From: Diphasiastrum complanatum
Lineage: Eukaryota > Streptophyta > Lycopodiopsida > Lycopodiales > Lycopodiaceae
Assembly: GCA_029204225.1 (NCBI GenBank)
Contig: CM055113.1
Span: forward strand, 8,630,364-8,694,363
DNA: 64,000 bases
Direction of reading: 5' to 3'
How positions within the stretch are numbered: the first letter of the stretch is position 1; each line of letters starts with the position of its first letter. Position numbers and translations under genes: made by a program. Below are positions 55,740 through 64,000 of this stretch, piece after piece. The notes below the pieces were generated by a model that made no database searches, was not told the origin of the DNA, and worked only from the letters and a program-made list of their open reading frames with translations.

Positions 55740-57245
55740 TCATAGATTTCATCAGTGGTATCATAGCGCATTGTTAATACCAGATTTCATCAAATGGAGT
55801 GTGTTCTGGCGAATCTACTTCTTGCATGTTTGCCATAAATGCAAGACTCACAAAAGAATGATTTCCTATCCAATGAAAGAGAAAAATTTGATCCATCAAC
55901 TAAATTATTACAACGCATGTAAGAAATTGATATTAGTATGTCCAAGTCGACCATCATGCCACAATAATGCTTGATCATTTACATTCTCATGAGAAGTAGT
56001 AGCTAATGCATTAGAGTTAGACAGTACATATAAGTTCCCAACTCGAGTGCAAGTAGTCAGAGTTGCATCTTTGTCGAAGATTGTACACTGCTTAGGAGAA
56101 AAGGTAACAACGTAGCCCTCATCAGTTATCTTTGAAATTGAAAGAAGATTCTTAGACAACGGAGGTACATGAAAGACATTTGAAACAAAAATGAAGAATG
56201 CATTTTTGAACATGATCTTGACTGTTCCTTTGCCTTTCACACAGATGGTGCTAGAGTCTCCGAGGTAGATGAATTCCTCTACGGTGTAAGCTACATATTC
56301 AATAAACCATTCTCTTCAAGGAGTCATATGTTGGGTAGCGCCATTGTCGATATACCAGCTATCGTAATCTGCATCACTATTTTTCCAAGCCATTAACAGT
56401 TCTGACGGTTTGACATCATCAGAGGTCTCCTCCATAAATTTTGTTGTATTAGTAGAGTTTGATTGTTGGTGTTGTTGCTTCTTCGCCTTGTTGTAGATTC
56501 GAATATGACAATCTTTGATGTTGTGGTTTGCCCTCTTACAATATCTACAAATGGGTCATCTTTTGGATCCACTACTCTCTGATGGAGGTTCAGGCTTTTG
56601 CTGCTATTTTTGCATCTGATTCTTGCCCTTGGAATTGTCTTTCTTCTTGGTGTATAGTACTAGAGATTTGTCTTTGATGGACAGACCACTGGTCTTTCTC
56701 CACATCTCCTCTTGAAGAAGATGACCGATGGTTTTTTGAAGAGTCATATCAGGTTGAGTGGTGATCATTACAACAAAGTGCTCATAAGACTTTGGTAAAG
56801 AAGAAATCAAAGTCATTATTGTATCACTATCCTGAATAGCACATCCTACAATTGACAATTGGTCTAGTAAAGATTTAAAGATGTTGATGTGGGTAGTGAT
56901 GGCTGTTGAATCAAACATTTTAAGAGTAAAGAACTTCTTTTTAAGGTGTAACTGGGTGGTCACATCTTGAGTAAAGATTTGATAGCAAATCTAATGCTTC
57001 CTTAGAGGACTTGCAATTGGTAACGTGGAATATTTGGAAATCAGCCAAATTCAATGTGATTGATGCTAGGGCCTTCTAATCTTTGATCTTCCATGTCGTA
57101 GCTAATTTGTAATCAACCTCATCGGGTTTTAGGTCTGACCTGTCCACAACATCCCAAAGATCTCTATAAATAAACATCATCCTAAGTTTCAACTTCCAGA
57201 TATAAAAGTTTGAGCCGTTGAATTTGTCGATGATCCTCACTTTGT

Positions 57246-57283
<38 letters not shown>

Positions 57284-57303
57284 GTGTTACCAGTGTGAGA
57301 CAT
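55740..57303 (-). pseudogene. copia M5: gag, zinc knuckle, protease end, pre-integrase (broken)
   Basis: Minus strand: gag from M-S-H-T-G-N-T-S with a 12-Ser run, D-K-F-N-G-S-N-F-Y-I-W-K-L-K-L-R-M-M (57303-57076); gag body with F-K-S-L-L-D-Q-L; knuckle C-R-Y-C-K-R-A-N-H-N-I-K-D-C near 56520; V-F-H-V-P-P-L-S-K-N-L-L-S-I-S-K-I; pre-integrase ending near 55740. At the protease position, before 56240, stops are present. It is longer than its sister P45, which lacks the middle. Confidence 0.75.
57247..57280. repeat. (GAT)n coding microsatellite in M5 gag
   Basis: Trinucleotide run encoding Ser on the minus strand (12 Ser), longer than in P45 (6 Ser). Confidence 0.8.
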
Positions 57304-57356
57304 ATTGAACTGATAGTAATTGAAATGGTGTGATAACCTCTTGGTTTAATCTGATA

Positions 57357-57368
57357 GCTCTAATACCA
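57357..57368 (-). promoter_or_regulatory. primer-binding site of M5
   Basis: Minus strand TGGTATTAGAGC, one base from the standard site. The LTR end (…CCCAACA) lies 3 bp away at 57372. Confidence 0.7.
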
Positions 57369-57371
57369 CCT

Positions 57372-57898
57372 TGTTGGGAGAGTAGAAGAAGAGGGAATGT
57401 GGAATAGAATGATAGTAGCAGCAAGCTAGGGTGATTGTCAAAGCTGTGGCTCAACACTCAAGCAATGGTATGGACTGATTCCCTTGATGTGGCTGCTACT
57501 GACTATTAGCAGGAACGATCTCGACGTTAACAAGGAGATAGAAAATGCCGAATAGAATCACAACTTATGCGTTAAGGACTGCTAGAAATAATTGTGTACT
57601 CAAATAAATTATGTAATTTGAGTACAGTCACCGAAGACGATTGATTATATGTGAAATTATTAATGTTCAGTTTGAAATATGAAGTTCAATTCAGAACTTA
57701 ATTTAGTAGTTCAGAAATATAGCATTCGTTTCTCTCAAGCGTCGAAGATAGTCGTCGACTGATCAAATTCTAAGGATTTGGAGACGTCCATGATTTGATC
57801 GAATTGAGTGAGCGAACTGAGACAAGTAATTAAGAAAGTGAAATCAATCACAACACACACATATCCAAATTACATGGATAGTAAAAGGTGTTGTTGGT
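57372..57898 (-). repeat. probable 5' LTR of M5, right end unknown
   Basis: Begins TGTTGGGAGAG on the plus strand next to the primer site. A partner LTR was not found, so the length is not known. GTCGAAGATAGTCGTCGAC occurs near 57741. Confidence 0.4.
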
Positions 57899-58619
57899 AT
57901 TTTACACTGAATGCTTGTCACAAGAGCATTTGCTCAATATGGAGAACAAACAACACAAGTGATTACAACATAAAAGTGGCATAACTTCTTTTGCTCAATA
58001 TTATGTCAAAATATTGGAAAAATCTATCTAATGTTGTAAGTAGGGGTCCTAAAAATGCCAAAGATGAATTGAGCTCTTTTGGCTTAGAAAATACCCATCT
58101 TAGAATAAAATATTCAAGGTAGGTAGAAGTAGAAACTCGAGCTACCATAGGAAATTGGCATTTGTACTTTGTATGCCACATTTAATGCATGAAAAGACTA
58201 GGTGGCACAATTAGACATATTGAGGTGGCTTGAATAAATCTAGATAGCTTGAGAGGTGGATTCACAACTCCAATTCAACTCAAAGTAAGAGGAGAGTCCA
58301 TGGATCTATATATTTGTGATGTACTCTCATTGAGAAAATGATGAAATTTGTGTGTAATGCAAATTTGGAGACTAAGCTCTTTGTGCCCTCTCTCTCTCTA
58401 CTCGAGTTTGTACTTTCATTTTCTCTCTCTAGCCGAGTTGAGGCATTTATTATGCTTAGTTTCATGTTTTGTTGACAGATCTTGCTTGTAACACAATAAT
58501 ATTTCTTGTATGATCAGCTTTCCTATTGTCAATCAATGCTAGTCTAATCTTTATGGTATTATTGGGCTTAGGAGATCAAAAGTACATGTGTAGGGTGTCC
58601 CACACGTGTGAATTCAACA
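57899..58619 (+). repeat. 5' LTR of copia E
   Basis: The end is certain (AATTCAACA followed by TGGTATCAGAT). The start at TGTTGTTGG (57899) is a guess. 58309-58488 recurs at 60663-60841. It contains CACACGTGTG (58601-58610). Confidence 0.65.
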
Positions 58620-58630
58620 TGGTATCAGAT
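58620..58630 (+). promoter_or_regulatory. primer-binding site of copia E
   Basis: TGGTATCAGAT directly at the LTR end; it matches the first ten bases of the standard copia site. Confidence 0.8.
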
Positions 58631-59359
58631 CCTACCTAAGATCTACAAGCAAATCTAATCAAAAGGTTTGCAAATTTGATCAGATTTCAAGCTAGGAATT
58701 GTCTAGATTCTACTTTCTAGCTAGTTTGCAGTTTTCTGGTGATTTAGAGCTTCAAACCACTTTGAATGGTCCAAATCAGGTACTGTACAGAATTTTAGGT
58801 GCTGGCACATGTGAAATCCGCCCATTTTCAGTTTGGTGGTTCTCTCTCACCTTAGATCCAAATTTCATGCCAATTAGCCCACTAGAAAGCTAAAATGTGT
58901 AGAATCTGATGCAATTTGAATCATGACAGTTGGATAAGCCAATCAGAAGTTATAAGCTTTTGAAGAGTCGTAGGTAGGGCGCCTAGACCTGTGGAAAATC
59001 GTGTGTACATGTCATTTATTGCTTGAATGATCACAAAAATCATCCAGAAGCTGACTAATCTCATCTATATGTGATTTAGACAAAATCTATAGGTTCTAGG
59101 AAAATTGTTTCATACAAATAGATTGTATTTGAGTCAATTTGACATTTTTGGAGTATTTCACACGTGTCAATTTGCCACACTTCATCTTTTTTGATGATTC
59201 AAATCTTGTTTTAGAGAGATTGTCAAGCTAGTGAGATCTATCTCACAATTTTTTGCTTTGTCTTACATAGGATTTGGTTTTTTGCCCTTGATTGGTTCCT
59301 ATAGTGAGAAGATAAGCAATTTTTTCTTCCATCTTTTTTTATTTCCATCATTCTTTATG

Positions 59360-59926
59360 ACTTCAATGGGTGTCTTTCTATTAGAAACAAGCGAAAGATT
59401 GTCAACCTCCAATTACTCAATTTGGAAGGTTAGGATGGAATCTGTCTTAATTCTACAAGATGTGATGGATATTGTACTTGGAATTGAAGAAGAACCACAA
59501 ATTCCTCAAGAAATTCCAAAGTACAAAAAGAGAGCTAGGATGGCTCTGCATTATATTAAGATGAATGTCTCAAATGACATCTTAAGAGAAATTGGTGCTT
59601 GTACTAATGCCAAAGATGCTTGGGATACTCTCAAGTCCATCTATGAGGCAAAGAATACTTCTAGACTTCTAACACTAAGAAAACAAGTGGATCTTGAATC
59701 CACTTATGCTTATTTTGTTTCTCATGAGGAGCCCAAAGATGTCCAAGAAGCCCTCAATACCAAGGAGTGGTATGAGGCCATGAAGATTGAATATGATGCC
59801 TTGATCACCAACCACACATGGGAGCTAGTGGATCCACCACCTAACATGCATATCATTGGATGCAAGTGGGTGTTCAAGATCAAGTACAATCATGATGGCT
59901 CCATCAACAAGTACAAGGCAAGATAA
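59360..59926 (+). pseudogene. copia E gag fused in frame to RT N-terminus
   Basis: The frame from M-T-S-M-G-V-F-L-L (59358; an upstream open stretch starts at 59231) encodes about 115 residues of gag: N-Y-S-I-W-K-V-R-M-E-S, Y-K-K-R-A-R-M-A-L, W-D-T-L-K-S-I-Y, then L-L-T-L-R-K-Q-V. Without a break it continues as the RT start: P-K-D-V-Q-E-A-L, W-Y-E-A-M, N-H-T-W-E-L-V, C-K-W-V-F-K-I-K-Y. About 2.5 kb of gag end, protease and integrase has been removed with the frame kept. A stop follows after Y-K-A-R (59925). Confidence 0.85.
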
Positions 59927-60662
59927 TGTGCTAAAGGCTTTGCACAAATATATGGCCTTGACTATGAAGAAACCTTTGCTCCTGTAGCAAAGATGGTGAC
60001 AATAAGAATCATAATCTCTCTTGCCTTATTTTTTAAATGGAAACCGTTTCAACGCTTTTTTGAATGGCTATCTTGAGGAGGAGATATACATGGAATAGCC
60101 TCAAGGATTTATCAAGGATAAATCTAAGGTGTGTTTGCTATTTAGAAGTCTTTATGGCTTGAAGCAAGCACCTAGATCATGGTATTCAAGACTCAACAAC
60201 TTTCTACCTTCATTAGGATTTGTGCTTAGTGACTATGATCCTTCTATGTACTTAAAGTTTGATGGTAGTAATATTGTCATTTTTCTATTCTATGTAGATG
60301 ACATTATTCTTAGTGGAAGTTGTTTGATGCTAGTTCAAGAAACCAAAGATGCATTAGGAAAAGAATTTAAAATGCAAGATCTAGGAGAGATCCATTACAT
60401 TTTAGGTCTTGAGATTGATTTTCATGAAGAGTATGCTTTTATTTGTCAATCTAGATATGTCTTTTCTATGTTGAGAAAATTCAATATGCAAAATTGTAAA
60501 GACATAGATACTCCCATGGAGCAACATGTAAAAGATCCTATTAAAGGTGATGAAAGATCCTTCGAGGACATCACACTTTATAGGAGCCTTATAGGCTCTT
60601 TAATTTGGATTACTATCACTAGACCCGATTTGAGCTATTGTGTGCACAAATTGAGTCAATAT
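59927..60662 (+). pseudogene. copia E reverse transcriptase (broken)
   Basis: F-A-P-V-A-K-M-V-T-I-R follows the stop at 59925. A frameshift damages the D-V-x-x-A-F-L-N-G block at 60040. Then comes S-L-Y-G-L-K-Q-A-P-R-S-W-Y, F-Y-V-D-D-I-I-L-S (active site near 60293), L-G-E-I-H-Y-I-L-G-L-E-I and [15 protein letters not shown]. It ends at 60662 in a short TATATA stretch where LTR sequence takes over. Confidence 0.85.
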
Positions 60663-60841
60663 ATATATGTGATGTACTATCATTGAGAAAATGATGAAAT
60701 TTGTGTGTAATGCAAATTTGGAGACTAAGCTCTTTGTGCCCTCTCTCTCTCTACTCGAGTTTGTACTTTCATTTTATCTCTCTAGCCGAGTTGAGGCATT
60801 TATTATGCTTAGTTTCATGTTTTGTTGACAGATCTTGCTTG
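60663..60841 (+). repeat. LTR fragment repeating 58309-58488
   Basis: About 180 bp almost identical to the 5' LTR of E, entered directly from RT coding and left directly into the leader of element F. It is the trace of recombination between LTRs of E and F. Confidence 0.85.
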
Positions 60842-61278
60842 ACTTTTCACACGTGTGAAACCGTAAAACAACTTTCATTTCAAGTTACTTTGTGTTTGTT
60901 GGTCCCAAAATCACAATACTAGTTCATTTTTTGTGCTTTTTGAAGCATAGTATTGATCTAGATTCAATCTAGCTAATGCCTATGACCAAATAGAGTTTTG
61001 GATCATTGAAACATTTCTTTTTTGAGTCTAAGGTCAGATCTTAGAGGCCGATTTGTTCAGATCCTTAGTTGAAGTGAAATCTCTAAGAAAAGTGTAAAAC
61101 AATTTTTTTTGTGAGAGTGAAAGCTAGGAGTTTTTGGCAAGATCTTTGTGTATCATTCAAGCTTGTGTGCTAGTTTGATAAAGACAAGCCTATAGGCATT
61201 CTTGTGAGCTTTAGGCCCTTCATAGATCTTTTAAAATTCAGAAATCTTTCTTATTTTTAGAAGAGCATTCATTCTACA
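60842..61278 (+). other. leader of copia F
   Basis: Noncoding; starts with TTTTCACACGTGTGAAA (palindrome at 60848-60857). No LTR end or primer site precedes it, so both were lost. Confidence 0.45.
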
Positions 61279-61987
61279 ATGTCATCCATGGGTGGATATT
61301 TGATGGAATCAAGTGAGAGACTCACTGCCACAAATTATTCCATTTGGAAAGTGAGAATGGAATCACTCCTAGTGATCCATGATCTATTTGACATAGTTCA
61401 AGGAGTTGAGGAAGAGCCTCAAACTCCCCAAGAACAAGACAAATACAAGAAGAGAGCAAGATTAGCTCTACATTGCATAAAGTTAAATGTATGCAATGAC
61501 CTCTTGAAAGAGGTGTCTTCTTGTACCTCATCCAAAGAGGCTTGGAATTCATTAAAGAGCATCTATGAATTAAATAATACTTGAAGAATCCTCATGCTAA
61601 GAAATCAAGTTTTCCAAAGCATGAAAGGAAGTGGAGAGAGTGGTCGAGAGTATGTCCTTAGGATCAAATCTCTTAACACGGAGTTAAGTGCAATAGGAGA
61701 GAAGATCCAAGATCAAGACCTAGTACAAATCATCTTGAATGGTCTAGGTGATGAGTTCACCAACTTAGTCCAATCATTTGCCATTCAAGACACTCTTCCA
61801 AAGGAGAGGAGAAAGCTAACTTTACATCTAAAGACAAGAAGAAGCAACATCCATTCAAGAAAAATCAAGGCAAGGAGGCCGAGATGAAGAATGGAGGATC
61901 TACTTCCAAAGGCAAAGTGAAGAACAAGGCAAAACTCAAGTGTTTCTTTTGTGGAAAGAAATGACACTTTGCCTCAAAATGCTACTT
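61279..61987 (+). pseudogene. copia F gag and zinc knuckle (broken)
   Basis: Gag from M-S-S-M-G-G-Y-L-M at 61279: N-Y-S-I-W-K-V-R-M-E-S, Y-K-K-R-A-R-L-A-L, W-N-S-L-K-S-I-Y, stop at 61582, then L-R-N-Q-V, L-N-T-E-L-S-A-I-G, G-D-E-F. A frameshift near 61800 leads to the knuckle C-F-F-C-G-K-K-stop-H-F-A-S-K-C. Closely related to the gag of E, but keeps the C-terminal half. Confidence 0.8.
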
Positions 61988-62465
61988 GAAGAAGAATCAA
62001 CAAGCCAATGGAGATCAAGGGAACAATGCTCAAGAGGAAGAAGATGAGGATGGATTCAACACATCCTTAATGGTTGCATCTACACCAACTTCAAGTCAAG
62101 ACACATGGTGGATAGATAGTGGGGCTAGTTCCCACATGTCTTTTAACAAGCATTATTTTTCTACTCTTCTATCTTGTAATGACTCTAAGAAGTCAATATA
62201 CACTACTAGTGATCAAGCATGCAAGATAGATGGCATAGGATCTATACCTCTTTGCTTAGGCACATCTAAAAGGATAGATCTAGATAATGTTTTGTATGTT
62301 CCTACCATTTCAAGAAACTTGCTTAGTGTAGGACAATTAATGGACAATGGACTAGATGTACATTTCAAGATGGAAGGTTTTTTGTCAATATCGGATGTGG
62401 CTTTAGAAGAAGATATAACAGTTGACTCCAATGCAGAAGATGAGTCTTCAACTTCAACCATTTAA
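61986..62465 (+). pseudogene. copia F protease, cut and fused to an acidic tail
   Basis: Open frame with W-W-I-D-S-G-A-S-S-H-M (intact protease triad), N-V-L-Y-V-P-T-I-S-R-N-L-L-S-V-G-Q-L and N-G-L-D-V-H-F-K. It then runs into an acidic D/E/S-rich tail that is probably the integrase-RT linker. Integrase is deleted. It stops at 62465 and no RT follows. Confidence 0.8.
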
Positions 62466-62915
62466 AATAAAAAGAGTGTAGATTATATATTGGGTGGTAC
62501 TTAATTGAGAAGCTTTAGAAAAAATTCCTTAAAAAAAATGCATTGTGAATATGCTTTTGGTCTTCTTCAATTTTTTTGAATTTTAGCTCCTTAAAGACCA
62601 TATGTTGTCTATCCTACACACGTGTGAAGAGTGCCACATCACTCAGATCTATCCATTTGATCCATCCTTGATCCTTATCCAAAATTGACCTTCTAGAATA
62701 TGACTAAAATCCAAAAGCTAGTCTCCTAGAATATAGGAATATTCCCTACAAAATAGGATCTAAGGAAATGGTCAACTCTTATCTTCTAGTACCTCTATAC
62801 ACACGTGTGAACATCCAGTTGCCATGTGGGAGCATTTACTCATGCACATGCAAGGAAAGGCTAATTTCTAGGTGACTAGTCAACTTGACTAAAAACTAGT
62901 CATATCATGTTCACA
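62466..62915. other. noncoding, probable copia LTR remnant
   Basis: Contains two CACACGTGTG palindromes (62617-62626 and 62800-62809) like those in copia LTRs/leaders here. No boundary identified. Confidence 0.35.
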
Positions 62916-64000
62916 CTAACTAGATTGATACAAAATCAAATTAGATATATAAAAGCGAAGGTGATATGGGGTCTCAACATGCCACTTCAAGGACTCCTTG
63001 GCTTTCTTGTTCAAGCTGTCATAGGCTAGAAGGGTGGGGAACTCAGTAGGAAAACGATGGCATGCAGAAAAAGAGAATTGAGAAACTGTGGAACGAGCTG
63101 ATAGTGGAACGATTAGTTGATTATTTACAACAGTATTAATGGAGGTGGTAGGAATGGTAGCAACAGGGATAAGAGAGATAGTGATGGGTGTGGTATCAAC
63201 ATTGGTGGTGGTAGTGGAGGTTAGCGATGTGACTGGTGCAAATAATGCCTCTTGAACTGTCTCCACCTCTTCTTCTACAAGATCGCCTTCATCAAAGTAT
63301 TCAAGAGCATCTACATCGATGAAGCCACTTGCTTTAGAGCAGAGGGGGGTTGTCAACTTTCTCTTTAGCCTTTGGGCTTTTCTGGCACTTCCACTATTAC
63401 TGGCGCTGCTTAATCTTGATCTTCTACCCTGTTTCTTGATCAGCTTCAGCTTCTCTTGGTCTCTTCAGTTGTTTTTTTCTAGGAGTGGGATCAGCTACAA
63501 TTGTTCTTATGTTCGTATAGTTGCAAGCAACTCTCTTTCTCCCCCCCCCTCTAAAACTGTTGCCTGTGGGTGGATGGCCACCATAGAATCTATGTCTGCT
63601 GGACAGAAGAGGGTGATATAAAATGTGAGGTGATCTCGATGGGGACTGAGATCTAGACGTCAAACGGGGGATTGCACTGGTAGCTACTGGGTGTCCATGA
63701 TTTGGAGCTGAGGTGAGGAGACAGCAGGTGAGGAGATAGCAGGTGAGGTCCTATGTCGTCTGGTGCGTCTCGTCTGAAGGCTGTCTGCTTCATCTTCATT
63801 GTCTTGACTATTGGATAAACATCTTCGTATCTTGCCATCATCTTCGTCTTCTTTTTTCTTGGAGTCAACTTCTTAGTCTTAGATGGCGGTGGGCTATCGG
63901 ACTCCATCTTTGATTTAGGAGCCGGTTTGCTGGTGGTCATTTTCATCCTGTGCTTCTTTGGCGCTGGGGTGGTATCAGCAATTTGAGAAGCTGGTGGTGA
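62916..64000 (-). pseudogene. unidentified broken coding region
   Basis: Three minus-strand frames follow one another (about 64000-63653, 63663-63424, 63420-62916). The first is Pro/Lys/Ser-rich and very basic (K-T-K-K-L-T-P-R-K-K-K-T-K), the second is basic, and the third has an acidic patch (E-E-E-V-E), a Thr/Ser/Ile-rich stretch, then S-L-N-K-K-A-K-E-S-L-K-W-H. Frame changes separate them. Low-complexity layout resembles extra ORFs of plant gypsy elements, such as that in G2, but no sequence match was seen. It continues beyond the window. Confidence 0.35.

Larger units (their letters stand above)
57899..60841 (+). mobile_element. Ty1/copia retrotransposon E (internally deleted)
   Basis: 5' LTR ending GAATTCAACA at 58619, primer site, leader, a gag frame joined to RT, RT body, and then a return into LTR sequence at 60663. 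Protease, integrase, most of RNase H and the 3' LTR start are gone. Same lineage as A and F. Confidence 0.75.

Overview
This window is intergenic chromatin from a land plant with a large, repeat-rich genome. It is AT-rich and packed with decayed Ty1/copia, Ty3/gypsy and LINE retrotransposons. The evidence is plant-type primer-binding sites (TGGTATCAGAGC for copia, TGGCACCATTGTCGGGGA for gypsy), plant copia and gypsy domain motifs, LINE endonuclease and reverse transcriptase, and one intron-containing plant bHLH gene. I cannot name the species. The mix of old, nested, low-copy-looking families with compact introns does not separate fern, lycophyte, gymnosperm or angiosperm by eye.

Layout: 0.5-2.2 kb, LINE remnant (+). 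2.4-5.8 kb, copia element A (+) with a 3' LTR. 6.2-11.35 kb, a minus-strand copia element (M1) whose integrase/RT middle part has been inverted. 11.35-15.5 kb, copia M2 (-) with two LTR copies. 16.9-17.9 kb, a gypsy-type LTR. 18.3-19.3 kb, a cluster of hairpins, including a 121-bp foldback. 19.7-22.15 kb, the only convincing host gene: a five-exon bHLH transcription factor (-) with a C-terminal ACT-like domain. 25.0-27.5 kb, two copia fragments facing each other (P25, M3). 28.0-38.4 kb, gypsy element G1 (LTR, primer site, protease, RT, RNase H, integrase) interrupted by a second gypsy element, G2 (30.9-37.1 kb). G2 carries a long unidentified extra coding region between integrase and 3' LTR. 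38.6-43.7 kb, copia M4 (-), itself split by a short copia element M6 with a perfect 5-bp target-site duplication. 44.0-45.5 kb, an unidentified broken coding region. 45.7-46.6 kb, copia P45 (+). 46.7-51.9 kb, LINE segments separated by copia M7 (-). 54.0-57.4 kb, copia remnants (-). 57.9-62.5 kb, copia E and F (+), two related copies head to tail. 62.9-64.0 kb, an unidentified minus-strand coding region.

The retroelements do not work together as a pathway. Almost every copy carries stops, frameshifts or large internal deletions. The bHLH gene is the only gene here likely to be functional: its splice sites join in phase and give a protein of about 476 residues. The least explained items are the G2 extra coding region (and a possibly related stretch near 44.6 kb), the strong enrichment of the palindrome CACACGTGTG in copia LTRs and leaders, and an iterated AACCCTCGC-like motif in both gypsy elements.
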